From the NCBI RefSeq assembly GCF_001757355.1, contig NZ_MINO01000009.1, positions 56,139-120,138 on the forward strand: a DNA stretch of 64,000 nt, read 5' to 3'. Source of the DNA: Sphingobium phenoxybenzoativorans (GTDB taxonomy: Bacteria; Pseudomonadota; Alphaproteobacteria; Sphingomonadales; Sphingomonadaceae). A program made the position numbers and the translations under genes. The stretch's first letter is position 1; every line of letters begins with the position of its first letter. Below are positions 1 to 8,364 of the stretch, one piece after another. A model generated the notes under the pieces. It worked only from the letters and a program-made list of their open reading frames with translations. It had not been told where the DNA came from and did not search any database.

Positions 1-153
1 CTCATCCTGCCGTTCGTGGGCTTCAAGGCTTCGGACGAGAGATACCAGAACTATTATCGCACCGACCCAAACAGACCCTTTTGTCGTCGATACATCGATC
101 CCAAGCTCGACTTCATCCGCAAGCATTTTTCGGAGAACGCGCTTCCCGAGTAG
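1..153 (+). CDS. C-terminal end of a protein cut by the window edge, unknown
   Basis: An open frame runs from the first base to a TAG at 151-153 and gives 50 residues ending in FSENALPE. It is rich in aromatic and charged residues, with a short run of the type YRTDPNRPFCRRYIDP. No signal peptide, membrane span or motif I recognise is visible in the fragment. The start lies outside the window, so the family cannot be judged. It could be chance, but the codon use looks coding and no competing frame is better. Confidence 0.4.
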   Translation, partial: LILPFVGFKASDERYQNYYRTDPNRPFCRRYIDPKLDFIRKHFSENALPE

Positions 154-297
154 CCACGGCTGTATCGGCATCTGTCAGAACGACCGAACTGCCAACAACT
201 TCGAGCGAAAGATCGATGGTACCTTTTCTGAGAAGCCGCCGTCCGCGCTGCTTCCTATTTTTTTTAAAACGATGGCCAGCAGGATTCACGGACGCAT

Positions 298-921
298 CTA
301 AAGACGTGAACGCTTGAACACTGGGATGGATCGGGATCGATCCTCGTCCAAGGTTTTCAGCCATCTCTGGCGAGGCACGACCCGCTCTAACCTCGTTTCC
401 AAGCCGTCGAGGAAGGGGTGCCACACGCTATGAGTCTCTGCCAGGAAGATTGCGGTTCCACGGCGATGGCTGATCGTGAGGCAACGCGTCTCGTCGTAGT
501 GCTGCTGCCCATAGAAAGCGGCGACCGTAGTAACGTCCTGCCAACCGAAGGCCACTCGATCGACGCCGTCGAAGGAAACCAGCTTGTCGCCATCGACGGC
601 TAGCAGGCCAGCAAACACGCTTCGATAAAACGGCTCGCATTGCGGGAGGACATCACTCAGGGCTGCAATAATCGCTGCTTCGGCACCGGTTCGATCCTGA
701 AGGCGAATCTCCAGATCGTCGCCGTCCTTGGTGAGAAAGAAAAGCGACAGGCCATCTTCATAGGGAAGAAATGTGTATGTGCGGTAGCGCCATTGTTGCC
801 CCTGGCGATGGAGGCGTCCGTCATGATCACGGAAGTCGCGTTCGACGCGATAATGACGTCCGGGATGCAAATGCCCATACGCCTTCCCGAGAGTGTTCCT
901 ACTGAACCATCTTACGATCAC
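298..921 (-). CDS. DUF3601-like domain protein
   Basis: About 207 residues, function unknown. The N-terminal third (residues about 15-65, with HLHPGRHYRV, DHDG, GQQWRYR and FLPYEDGLSLFF) resembles the DUF3601 family, in which a Gly-x-x-Tyr motif is followed by an acidic turn and a Trp-rich strand. The C-terminal 130 residues are not recognised. No ATG is available early in the frame: GTG at 921 has CGGAG five bases upstream, and a GTG two codons earlier (927) is the alternative. Flanking DNA is repeat-poor and the gene stands alone between the window-edge fragment and tRNA-Arg, so it could belong to an accessory segment ending at the tRNA. Confidence 0.6.
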   Translation of the reverse strand: MIVRWFSRNTLGKAYGHLHPGRHYRVERDFRDHDGRLHRQGQQWRYRTYTFLPYEDGLSLFFLTKDGDDLEIRLQDRTGAEAAIIAALSDVLPQCEPFYRSVFAGLLAVDGDKLVSFDGVDRVAFGWQDVTTVAAFYGQQHYDETRCLTISHRRGTAIFLAETHSVWHPFLDGLETRLERVVPRQRWLKTLDEDRSRSIPVFKRSRL

Positions 922-1096
922 CGCCACTCCGATGGGCCTAACGCCGAGGCGATCTCGTTACGGTCGGTTTAAGAGGGCACGGTCAGTGCCGCGCAACTCG
1001 ACTGGGCGCCAATCGCCGGCACGCTCACATACCGCAACAGTGTCATCTTATTGAGTGCTCGGCGAGCGCTTGTAGCGCCATCCCCAAAGAGAGGGG

Positions 1097-1173
1097 TGGC
1101 GCACCCATCAGGATTCGAACCTGAGACCTCTACCTTCGGAGGGTAGCGCTCTATCCAGCTGAGCTATGGGTGC
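1097..1173 (-). tRNA. tRNA-Arg (anticodon CCG)
   Basis: The minus strand folds as a full cloverleaf. The acceptor stem pairs GCACCCA with TGGGTGC, the D arm is GCTC/GAGC, and the anticodon stem CTACC/GGTAG closes the loop CTCCGAA, giving anticodon CCG (codon CGG, Arg). The T arm carries GGTTCGAATCC. The discriminator is G and CCA is encoded at 1097-1099. A partial copy of the 5' half lies upstream at about 1297-1339. Confidence 0.95.
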
Positions 1174-1296
1174 CTGTTGCTTACGCAGTGCTTACGCGGA
1201 AAACCTGTAGGGTGGAAGCCTCAACGGTAACTCCCGCAAACCTTTGTAAACAAACTCCTTTTCTACGTCTCTCACAAACCAGCAGCCCTTGACTTC

Positions 1297-1339
<43 letters not shown>

Positions 1340-1450
1340 CGGGAGAGACAGCGCGCTTAGCAAAGGCGGGGGGCAGGCGCCAGAGGATTTCTTGCGCGGA
1401 TTTCTTGTGCGGATTTCCCGCCCGGCTTTATCGCTCTGGCGCCGGGGCGC

Positions 1451-1864
1451 TTATTTGGCGGGCTTCGACATCTTCTGGAATTTGCCAAGGCCGCAACTGG
1501 CCCCCTGCATATAATTGCCGCCGGCGGTCTGCAGCACGGTGATGATATCGACCGAGCAGAGCTGCGACGTGCTCAGGCGGTAGGAAAAGCGCTGCTCGAA
1601 CCCCAGGCTGGGGCAACTGTTGGGGAGCGTGTTGCGGTAGACATCGCCATTGTTCATCACGAAATCGATGGTGCTGTCGTCGCGGACTTCGGTGCTACGC
1701 AGGCGGTTGGGCATGATGCAGTCCACCGGTTCGCCTACCGCGACCCGGCCGTCATCCTTGGCGGGCTTTCGTGCGGATGCGCTGTCCGCGATCAACCCGG
1801 CGGCGGCCATGGCAGTCAGTGCGATCAGGGCGGCGCATGCGCGCTTCGTATATGCTGTTCTCAT
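1451..1864 (-). CDS. Exported small protein of unknown function
   Basis: 137 residues. The start at 1864 is preferred because GGAGG sits five bases before it; an in-frame ATG five codons upstream lacks this. Residues 1-32 form a signal peptide (basic start, Ala/Leu core, then DSASARKP). The mature part has four Cys residues in contexts like DCIMP, NSCPSLGFE, SQLCSVD and ASCGLG, suggesting two periplasmic disulfides. The core pattern (DDSTIDF, VYRNTLP, CPSLGFE, FSY) resembles an uncharacterised secreted protein common in sphingomonads; that comparison is from memory. A 10-base inverted repeat (1376-1385 with 1434-1443) lies just beyond its stop. Confidence 0.75.
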   Translation of the reverse strand: MRTAYTKRACAALIALTAMAAAGLIADSASARKPAKDDGRVAVGEPVDCIMPNRLRSTEVRDDSTIDFVMNNGDVYRNTLPNSCPSLGFEQRFSYRLSTSQLCSVDIITVLQTAGGNYMQGASCGLGKFQKMSKPAK

Positions 1865-1939
1865 AACATCCTCCGTCATCCCATTGACGGAGTCACAGGC
1901 CCCGCGCCGTACCCGTCGTCCAGCCTTCCGGCGCTATCA

Positions 1940-2581
1940 TCATGCGGGGGCGGGCGTCTTGGGCTTGTACCGGCACAGGTCCGCAACGATGCAGCGCCAG
2001 CATTCCGGCTTGCGCGCCTTGCAGACATAGCGGCCATGCAGGATCAGCCAGTGATGCGCGTCGCGGCGGAACGGCGCGGGCGTGTCCTTGTCCAGCTTCA
2101 GTTCGACCGCCAGCGGCGTCTTGCCCGGCGCAAGTCCCGTCCGGTTGCCGACGCGGAAGATGTGCGTGTCGACGGCGAAGGTCTCGGCGCCGAACGCCGT
2201 GTTCATCACCACATTGGCGGTCTTGCGGCCAACGCCGGGCAGGGTGGTGAGTATGTCGCGATCCTGCGGCACCTGCCCGCCGAAATCGCGCACCAATATC
2301 TCCGACAGCGCGATGACATTCTTCGCCTTGGCGTTGAACAGGCCGATCGTCTTGATATGACCCTTCAGCCGCTCTTCGCCCAGTTCCATCATGTGCGCAG
2401 GCGTCGTCACCTCGCGAAAGAGCGCGCGCGTCGCCTTGTTCACGCCGACGTCGGTCGCCTGGGCGGACAGGACCACAGCGACCAGCAACTGATAGTCGTT
2501 GCCATATTCCAGTTCCGTCCGGGGCGCGGGATTATGCTCCGCCAGGCGGCTGTAAAATTCGAAGATGTCAGCCTTTTTCAC
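1940..2581 (-). CDS. nth: Endonuclease III (DNA glycosylase/AP lyase)
   Basis: 213 residues, full length. It excises oxidised pyrimidines and cleaves the abasic site in base excision repair. The helix-hairpin-helix LPGVGRKTANVV lies at about 114-125 with catalytic Lys120, and the catalytic Asp is D138 in VDTHIFRV. The C-terminal [4Fe-4S] loop has C187, C194, C197 and C203 (C-x6-C-x2-C-x5-C). The start is a GTG immediately downstream of the dapB stop (4-base gap), so translation is probably coupled to dapB. Confidence 0.96.
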   Translation of the reverse strand: MKKADIFEFYSRLAEHNPAPRTELEYGNDYQLLVAVVLSAQATDVGVNKATRALFREVTTPAHMMELGEERLKGHIKTIGLFNAKAKNVIALSEILVRDFGGQVPQDRDILTTLPGVGRKTANVVMNTAFGAETFAVDTHIFRVGNRTGLAPGKTPLAVELKLDKDTPAPFRRDAHHWLILHGRYVCKARKPECWRCIVADLCRYKPKTPAPA

Positions 2582-2585
2582 CGTG

Positions 2586-3380
2586 TCACAGGCCCAGCAC
2601 GGCCTTCATGTCATACCGGCCGGGGTTCTGATCCTTCAGCCATGCCGCCGCCTTGATCGCCCCGCGTGCGAAGATCATGCGGTTTTCCGCGCGATGCGCG
2701 ATCTCGATGCGCTCGCCCTCCGTCGCCAGGATCACTTGATGGTCGCCCGCCACGGACCCGCCGCGCAGGGAGGCAAAGCCAATCGTCCCCGCGCCGCGCG
2801 CGCCGGTGATGCCGTCCCGCCCGCGCTCGCTATGCCCGGCCAGCGTTATGCCGCGTCCCCGCGCCGCCGCCTCGCCCAGCAGCAGCGCCGTGCCCGATGG
2901 CGCGTCGACCTTGTGCCGGTGATGCATTTCGACAATCTCTATGTCCCAGTCATCGCCCAGCCGCCGTGCGGCCTCCTCGACAAGCGCCGCCAGCAGGTTG
3001 ACGCCAAGCGAGGTATTCCCGGTCTGCAATATCGCTATCTGTCCGGCGGCCCGGTCGATCAGCGTATGATGCTCCGGCTCAAGCCCTGTCGTCCCGATGA
3101 CGATCGGCTTGCCCGCAGCGATGCAGGCGTCGAGATGCCCGACCAGCGCGCCGGGGCTGGAAAAATCGATAAGCACGTCGCTCGCCTGAGCTAGCGCCAG
3201 CGGGTCGGGAAACAGCGGCAGCCCAATGTCCGGAAATCCGGTGTCCGGCAAAACGCCGTCCATATTCCGCTCCGTACCTCCGGCCAGCGTCATGCCCGCT
3301 TCGCCGGCGACCGTCGCAATCGCCCGGCCCATGCGGCCCGCCGCCCCGAATATGCCGATGCCCAAACCGATGCCAGCCAT
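2586..3380 (-). CDS. dapB: 4-hydroxy-tetrahydrodipicolinate reductase
   Basis: 264 residues. It reduces the dihydrodipicolinate-level intermediate with NAD(P)H in the DAP/lysine pathway. The Rossmann motif GIFGAAGRMGRA is at about 9-20. The family signature EMHHRHKVDAPSGTA spans 151-165 and includes the catalytic His-His and Lys. Start ATG has GTGAGGAC upstream. It is the first gene of a dapB-nth pair. dapD and lysC of the same pathway are elsewhere in the window. Confidence 0.97.
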   Translation of the reverse strand: MAGIGLGIGIFGAAGRMGRAIATVAGEAGMTLAGGTERNMDGVLPDTGFPDIGLPLFPDPLALAQASDVLIDFSSPGALVGHLDACIAAGKPIVIGTTGLEPEHHTLIDRAAGQIAILQTGNTSLGVNLLAALVEEAARRLGDDWDIEIVEMHHRHKVDAPSGTALLLGEAAARGRGITLAGHSERGRDGITGARGAGTIGFASLRGGSVAGDHQVILATEGERIEIAHRAENRMIFARGAIKAAAWLKDQNPGRYDMKAVLGL

Positions 3381-3474
3381 GTCCTCACGCGCTCCCTGCT
3401 CTATCCGCCGATGCCAGACGGCCGCGCACTTGTCATCCCGTTGATGGATGGATCAGAGCGGAGGATTCTTCACC

Positions 3475-3507
3475 AAAAAAATCGGGCCGATGCTTTCGCA
3501 CCGGCCC
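3475..3507 (-). terminator. Rho-independent terminator of glnK-amt
   Basis: On the minus strand GGGCCG and CGGCCC pair (3502-3507 with 3484-3489), followed directly by a run of seven T (A run at 3475-3481 on the plus strand). It lies about 70 bases beyond the amt stop. Confidence 0.75.
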
Positions 3508-3540
3508 CAGGTGTGTTCGCAGGAGGAACATCGTGTGGCG

Positions 3541-3565
3541 GGCGGGCCGTTCTTTCCGGCCCGCC
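3541..3565. other. Perfect 9-bp hairpin just after amt
   Basis: GGCGGGCCG and CGGCCCGCC pair around a seven-base loop, ten bases past the amt stop. There is no T run on either strand, so it is more likely a 3'-end stabilising stem or part of a tandem stop with the terminator at 3475-3507. Confidence 0.6.
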
Positions 3566-3575
3566 CTGCCGAAAC

Positions 3576-4925
3576 TTAGTAGTTGTAGGCGCGCTCGCCA
3601 TGCTCACCGAGGTCGAGGCCTTCCTGCTCGACTTCGGGGCTGACGCGCAGACCGGTGATCGCCTTTGCGATGAAGATCGCGATGGCCGTACCGATGCTGG
3701 CCCAGACGATCGTGGCGAGAACCGCCAGAACCTGGGTCACGAGCTGACCGCCGATGGCATAGTCGTCGCCGCCGGGTCCGCCGAGCGACGGAGCGTAGAC
3801 GATGCCGGTGCCGATGGCGCCGATCATGCCGCCGATGCCGTGGATGCCGAAGGCGTCGAGCGAGTCGTCATAACCGAGCATCGGCTTCAGCTTCGCAACG
3901 GCGAAGAAGCAGATGATCGAGGCGACCGCGCCGAGGACGATGGCGCCGAACGGACCGGAGTTGCCAGCGGCCGGGGTGACGGCGACGAGGCCGGCGATGA
4001 TGCCCGAGCAGAAGCCGAGGGCGGAACCCTTGTGGCCGCTGAACTTCTCAGCCAGCATCCAGAACAGGCCTGCCGAAGCGGTGGCGACGAAGGTGTTGAG
4101 CATCGCAAGAGCGGCCGAACCATTGGCTTCCAGGGCCGAACCGGCGTTGAAGCCGAACCAGCCAACCCACAGCAGGCCGGTGCCGACGCCGGTCAGGACC
4201 AGCGAGTGCGGCGGCATCGGCTCCTTGGGATAGCCGATACGCTTGCCCAGGATGATGCAGGCCACCAGCGCGGAGACGCCGGCGTTGATGTGCACCACGG
4301 TACCGCCCGCGAAGTCCAGCGCGCCCATTTCGAAGAACAGGCCGCCGGCCGCCCACACCATGTGCGCGATCGGGAAGTAAACGATGGTCAGCCAGACGAT
4401 GGCGAACACCATGACCGCCGAGAATTTGATGCGCTCGACAACCGAACCCAGCACCAGCGCAACGGTGATCGCTGCGAAGGTCATCTGGAAGCAGATGAAC
4501 ACATATTCCGGGATGACCACGCCATCGGTGAAGGTGGCGGCGGTCGTGTCCGGGGTAATTCCGGCGAGGAACATCTTGCCGAAGCTGGAGATGAAGGGCT
4601 TCAGGCCGTCAGAGGCGTCCGGCCCGAAAGCCAGGCTGTAGCCATAGATTACCCAGATGATCATCGAGAGAGCGGCGACGGCGCCGATCTGCGTCATCAC
4701 GGACAGCATGTTCTTCGTGCGGACCAGGCCGCCGTAGAACAGGGCGAGGCCCGGCAGGATCATCGCCAGGACCAGAACGGTGGATACCATCATCCATGCG
4801 GTGTCGCCCTTGTCGGGCACGGGAGCAGCGGCGGCCGCCGCCTCCTGCGCCCAGGCGGGCATAGCGGCGAAGAGCGAAAGGCCGACGGCCCCGCACACGC
4901 CGGAGAGTTTCTTGGAAAGCGTCAT
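3576..4925 (-). CDS. amt: Ammonium transporter
   Basis: About 449 residues. It conducts ammonium/ammonia through the inner membrane. A cleavable signal (LSLFAAMPAWAQE) precedes about eleven membrane spans, as in AmtB. Family motifs are visible: ALFYGGLVR, the HxN-type pore region GTVVHINAGVSALV, WVGWFGFNAGSAL, and the second pore His in DAFGIHGIGGMIG. The frame is open a further 70 codons upstream into glnK, but the SD (AAGGGGGG) points to the ATG pair at 4928/4925. The second ATG has better spacing and is used here. It follows glnK by 13 bases and shares its sigma-54 promoter. Confidence 0.96.
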   Translation of the reverse strand: MTLSKKLSGVCGAVGLSLFAAMPAWAQEAAAAAAPVPDKGDTAWMMVSTVLVLAMILPGLALFYGGLVRTKNMLSVMTQIGAVAALSMIIWVIYGYSLAFGPDASDGLKPFISSFGKMFLAGITPDTTAATFTDGVVIPEYVFICFQMTFAAITVALVLGSVVERIKFSAVMVFAIVWLTIVYFPIAHMVWAAGGLFFEMGALDFAGGTVVHINAGVSALVACIILGKRIGYPKEPMPPHSLVLTGVGTGLLWVGWFGFNAGSALEANGSAALAMLNTFVATASAGLFWMLAEKFSGHKGSALGFCSGIIAGLVAVTPAAGNSGPFGAIVLGAVASIICFFAVAKLKPMLGYDDSLDAFGIHGIGGMIGAIGTGIVYAPSLGGPGGDDYAIGGQLVTQVLAVLATIVWASIGTAIAIFIAKAITGLRVSPEVEQEGLDLGEHGERAYNY

Positions 4926-4938
4926 CATTCCCCCCTTC

Positions 4939-5277
4939 TTACAGTGCGGTTTCGCCGGTCTCGCCGGTGCGGATGCGCACGGCCTGACCGACATCGAGGA
5001 CGAAAATCTTGCCATCGCCGATGGCGCCGCTGTTGGCGGCTTGCTGAGCAGCCTCCACCACGCGGGGGGCGAGATCGTCATCGCAGACCACCTCGATCTT
5101 GATCTTCGGAACCATGTTGGTGCTGTATTCGGCACCGCGATAGATTTCGGTCTGCCCCTTCTGGCGTCCGAAGCCCTTCACTTCGCTGACCGTCATGCCA
5201 GCGATGCCGAGCGAGGACAGGGCCTCGCGGACATCGTCCAGCTTGAACGGCTTGATGATAGCCATGACTAGTTTCAT
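4939..5277 (-). CDS. glnK: Nitrogen regulatory protein P-II (GlnK type)
   Basis: 112 residues, the usual P-II length. It is a trimeric sensor of 2-oxoglutarate, ATP/ADP and nitrogen status that blocks the Amt pore when nitrogen is ample. The T-loop at 37-55 carries the uridylylation site Y51 in YRGAEYSTN. The ATP-binding GDGKIFVLDV segment is at about 87-96. It is encoded directly upstream of amt, the standard arrangement, which favours GlnK over GlnB. A sigma-54 promoter lies 36 bases upstream. Confidence 0.95.
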   Translation of the reverse strand: MKLVMAIIKPFKLDDVREALSSLGIAGMTVSEVKGFGRQKGQTEIYRGAEYSTNMVPKIKIEVVCDDDLAPRVVEAAQQAANSGAIGDGKIFVLDVGQAVRIRTGETGETAL

Positions 5278-5312
5278 GTCGCCCCCTGTTAATGGTGTGC
5301 GGGGCTATTACA

Positions 5313-5327
5313 GCAAAGAGCGTGCCA
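5313..5327 (-). promoter_or_regulatory. Sigma-54 promoter of glnK-amt
   Basis: The minus strand reads TGGCACG, four bases, TTGC, which matches the -24/-12 consensus TGGCACG-N4-TTGC exactly. The predicted start of transcription is near 5301, about 24 bases before the glnK ATG. This implies NtrC-dependent nitrogen control. No convincing NtrC site was found by eye in 5328-5476. Confidence 0.88.
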
Positions 5328-5476
5328 GAATCCTAATCAAGCGTTAACGCGGGGTTTTGCGGGCATGACCACCCGCGCAGCGCCGAAAAAATGGGCACGT
5401 TATGGATTCTGCCTAAAAAATAGGCGCGACATTTAATTTCAAAAGCGATTCCGCGCGTGAATCATTCTGTCGCGCG

Positions 5477-6049
5477 TTACCAGTGGTTCCCGGCTTCGAT
5501 GGCCTCGGCTTCTTCCGGGCGATCCGCGCGGCCCAGCGCAGCGTTGCGATGGGGAAAGCGGCCATATCGCGCAATCATGTCATGATGCTTCTTTGCAAAC
5601 TCCAGGGCATTGTCGTCACCATAGGCTTGGAAGAAAACGAGCGAGATGTCCTGATCCGCCATCGCCTCGCTGTGCTGGAACGGCATGTAGAAGAACATGC
5701 GTCCCGCGCCGCCGATCTGCACGTCATACCCCTTGGCCACGGCCCTGCGCGCAATGTCGCGGGCGAGGGAGTCGGTGGCGAAGGCGTCCGCCGTTCCCCG
5801 GAACAGGTTGCGGGGAATCTGGTCGAACAGGATGATCGCCGCCAGGGCTTCGTCCGCCCGGTCGAGAAACGCCTCCGCCTGCGCGTTGCGCATGTCCCGC
5901 CACAGCGGTTCGAAGCGCAGGCATGCCGCGTCCGTCCGCTCGGACTGGCCCCACCAGCCCTCCTCGCCAATTTCCTTGAACCAGAAATCCAATATGTCCC
6001 TGGCCCAGGGCGCGGTGACGGCGGCATGCGGATCGCAGGTGTCGGTCAT
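5477..6049 (-). CDS. DUF924 family protein
   Basis: 190 residues. The DUF924 family is an uncharacterised, alpha-helical, TPR-like cytoplasmic family. Its hallmarks are present: ILDFWFKEIGEEGWWGQ near the start, the central ALAAIILFDQIPRNLFRGTADAFATD block, FFYMPFQHSE, and the C-terminal ARYGRFPHRNAALGR. Start ATG at 6049. No operon partner is evident: glnK upstream and the repeat downstream are separate units. No enzymatic role should be inferred. Confidence 0.9.
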   Translation of the reverse strand: MTDTCDPHAAVTAPWARDILDFWFKEIGEEGWWGQSERTDAACLRFEPLWRDMRNAQAEAFLDRADEALAAIILFDQIPRNLFRGTADAFATDSLARDIARRAVAKGYDVQIGGAGRMFFYMPFQHSEAMADQDISLVFFQAYGDDNALEFAKKHHDMIARYGRFPHRNAALGRADRPEEAEAIEAGNHW

Positions 6050-6144
6050 GATGGCAATACCCGTGGGATGGGAGAGGGGTTCCGAAATTGCGCTTATACT
6101 CTGATTCCGTTCAGGCTGAGCTTGTAGAGAACAGCATCAAACAT

Positions 6145-6210
6145 GTGCTCCTGCGAAAGCAGGAGCCCAGTTCCGACCTCTGGAGTGGACTCCTGCTTTC
6201 GCAGGAGCAC
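6145..6210. repeat. Palindromic repeat R1, copy 1
   Basis: Two inverted arms of about 20 bases (GTGCTCCTGCGAAAGCAGGA and its complement) flank a short unique core. Other copies are at 19711-19776, 34976-35042, and as single arms at 23735 and 55061. It is preceded at about 6107-6124 by a fragment of repeat R3. Confidence 0.9.
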
Positions 6211-6236
6211 ATTGTCTCCAGCTAATCCCGCAAAAT

Positions 6237-7679
6237 CTAAGCCGCCGTGCCGCCCACCGTTAGGCCATCCATCAACAATGTCGGCTGGCCGACGCCTGCG
6301 GGCACGCTTTGCCCGCCCTTGCCGCACATGCCCACGCCTTCGTCCAGCGCCATGTCATTGCCGATGCCGATGACGCGGGTCAGCGCCGTCGGGCCGTCGC
6401 CGATCAGCGTCGCGCCCTTGATCGGGTCGCCCAGCTTGCCATTCTCCACCTTGTACGCCTCGGTGCAGGAAAAGACGAACTTGCCCGACACGATGTCGAC
6501 CTGACCGCCGCCGAAGCTCTTGGCGAAAATGCCCTTCTTGACGCGCGAGAGAAGCTCGGCCGGATCGTCATTGCCGCCGCGCATGAAGGTGTTGGTCATG
6601 CGCGGCATTGGCGCATGGGCATAGCTTTCCCGGCGGCCATTGCCGGTTGCCTCAACGCCCATCAGCCGCGCGTTCAGCCGGTCCTGCATATAGCATTTCA
6701 ATATGCCGTCCTCGATCAGCACATTTTCGCGCGTCGGCGTGCCTTCGTCGTCGATGCTGAGCGATCCGCGCCGGTTCATGATGCTGCCATCGTCCACCAC
6801 GGTCACGCCCGGCGCAGCGACCCGCTGCCCGATGCGGCCGGAGAAGGCGGAGGTGCCCTTGCGGTTGAAGTCGCCCTCCAGCCCATGCCCGATCGCTTCA
6901 TGCAGCAGCACGCCGGGCCAGCCGGGACCAAGCAGCACGGTCATCTCGCCCGCAGGCGCGGCGACGGAGCGCATATTGACGTCCGCCTGCGCCAGCGCCT
7001 CGTCGATGGCGCGGTTCCATATCTCCGGCGCCATCACCTGATCGTAGAGGTAGCGTCCGCCAATGCCGAAGCTGCCGGACTCGCGCCGCCCGCCATCCTC
7101 CAGGATGATGGAGACGTTCAGGCGCACCAGCGGCCGGATGTCGTTGGCGACAAAGCCGTCCGCGCGGACGATTTCCACCACGGACCAGCTACCGTTCAGG
7201 CCCACCGACACCTGCGCGACGCGCGGGTCGCGGGCGCGGGCGGCGGCGTCGATCTGCGCGCACAGCGCCACCTTCTCGGCGAAGGGCACGATCTCCAGCG
7301 GATTGGCGTCGGTGTAGAGGTGCCGGTTGGTCCGCTGCGGCGGCGGCGCGGGCGGAGCCTTGGCGGGATCGAGCAGAGAGAGAGTCTCCGCCGCCCGCCG
7401 GATCGCCGCTTCGCTGATGTCGTTGGCGTGGGAGAAACCGGTCATCTCTCCGCTGACGCCGCGCAGGCCGAAACCGGCGTCGGTCGAATAGTCTGCGGTC
7501 TTGAGCCGCCCGTCATCGAAGCCGAACGCCTCCGACGCACGATATTGCAGATAGAGTTCGCCATCGTCGCAACTGGCGAGCGCCTGCGCGGTCAGCCGCT
7601 TGGCAGCGTCAGGGGTGAGCAGGCCATCGCGATAGAGCAGGCCGCGGGCGTCGGTGAAATGGGAGCTGATGTCGGTCAT
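6237..7679 (-). CDS. tldD: TldD family metalloprotease
   Basis: 480 residues. TldD and PmbA/TldE form a heterodimeric zinc protease that trims peptides and modified peptides. The zinc motif HEAIGHGLEGD is at about 260-270, with the second-half signature CSCTEAYKV-like FSCTEAYKVENGK and the terminal GMCGKGGQSVPAGVGQPTLLMDGLTVGG. ATG at 7679 matches the family start better than an upstream in-frame codon at 7715. No PmbA partner gene is in the window. Confidence 0.94.
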   Translation of the reverse strand: MTDISSHFTDARGLLYRDGLLTPDAAKRLTAQALASCDDGELYLQYRASEAFGFDDGRLKTADYSTDAGFGLRGVSGEMTGFSHANDISEAAIRRAAETLSLLDPAKAPPAPPPQRTNRHLYTDANPLEIVPFAEKVALCAQIDAAARARDPRVAQVSVGLNGSWSVVEIVRADGFVANDIRPLVRLNVSIILEDGGRRESGSFGIGGRYLYDQVMAPEIWNRAIDEALAQADVNMRSVAAPAGEMTVLLGPGWPGVLLHEAIGHGLEGDFNRKGTSAFSGRIGQRVAAPGVTVVDDGSIMNRRGSLSIDDEGTPTRENVLIEDGILKCYMQDRLNARLMGVEATGNGRRESYAHAPMPRMTNTFMRGGNDDPAELLSRVKKGIFAKSFGGGQVDIVSGKFVFSCTEAYKVENGKLGDPIKGATLIGDGPTALTRVIGIGNDMALDEGVGMCGKGGQSVPAGVGQPTLLMDGLTVGGTAA

Positions 7680-7737
7680 GGAGCCGATATAGGCGCTAGG
7701 CCGGCGATAAACCAACCCCTGCTGCGATTATCCTCCC

Positions 7738-7851
7738 CCGTTTCGCCCTGAGCGAAGTCGAAGGGTCCGCCGAGCATCGCGAGGTGTCTTCGCCTACGCT
7801 CAGACGAAGGCTTCGACTTCGCTCTCCTGAGCATGTCGAAGGGCGGAACGG
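7738..7851. repeat. Divergent copy of repeat R3 between tldD and the zinc-finger gene
   Basis: Inverted pieces CGCCCTGAGCGAAGTCGAAGG (7744 on) and CTTCGACTTCGCTC...GTCGAAGGGCGGAACGG (7811 on) bracket an unrelated core. The arms resemble the TTCGACAAGCTCAGG repeats at 24157 and 25941. Confidence 0.7.
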
Positions 7852-7865
7852 TTGATTGACGAAAC

Positions 7866-8093
7866 CTAAATACTCGCGCCCGACGCTATATCCGGCCCAC
7901 CGTCATGACCCGCTGCGTCCGCAGGCCCGCCGACCAGCACGAAGCGTCGGTCGCAATAGCCGCAATCGACATAGCCATGCTCGTCGATTTCCAGGAACAC
8001 GCGCGGATGGCCGAGCGCGGCGGGAATGTCGCCCGATCCGTCGCAGGAAACGCGGGACTTGGGCGTGCGGATGATTTCTGGCGGCTGAATCAT
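7866..8093 (-). CDS. CHCC-type zinc-finger protein (NDUFS6-like)
   Basis: 75 residues. It matches the zf-CHCC pattern of the small accessory subunit family of complex I: C17 in VSCDGSG, H29 in LGHPRVFLEI, then C44 and C47 in VDCGYCDRRF. These four residues bind one zinc ion. In alphaproteobacteria such proteins occur as stand-alone short genes. A role in complex I is known for the mitochondrial relative only and is inference here. The last 20 residues are low-complexity Gly/Ala/Asp. Confidence 0.85.
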   Translation of the reverse strand: MIQPPEIIRTPKSRVSCDGSGDIPAALGHPRVFLEIDEHGYVDCGYCDRRFVLVGGPADAAGHDGGPDIASGASI

Positions 8094-8364
8094 TGCGCCG
8101 ATCTAGCAGCGCCCCCACCGCGCTGCAATATGGCCGCGCGTCAATATAGGCCGCCCCGCAATATGGCCGTTTGCCCGCTGATCCGGCGCGAAACGATATC
8201 ATGGTTAACAAACTTCATTCATTTCGCTCTCGATCGTCCCAATCAAAACAATGCGCGCCCGCCGGACGCTCCAATTCGGATAAGCTTGGGTTTGAGCGCC
8301 CGGGCCATTCCATGAGGACATGCCCCCACGCGCCCCTCCGTTGCGGGCGTCGTCTGGGGGTCCG

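Noticed and set aside
4928..5135. N-terminal extension of the ammonium transporter
   Set aside because: The extra 69 codons lie antiparallel in frame to the glnK coding sequence (same strand, different frame), and the ribosome site and signal peptide fit the internal ATG pair.
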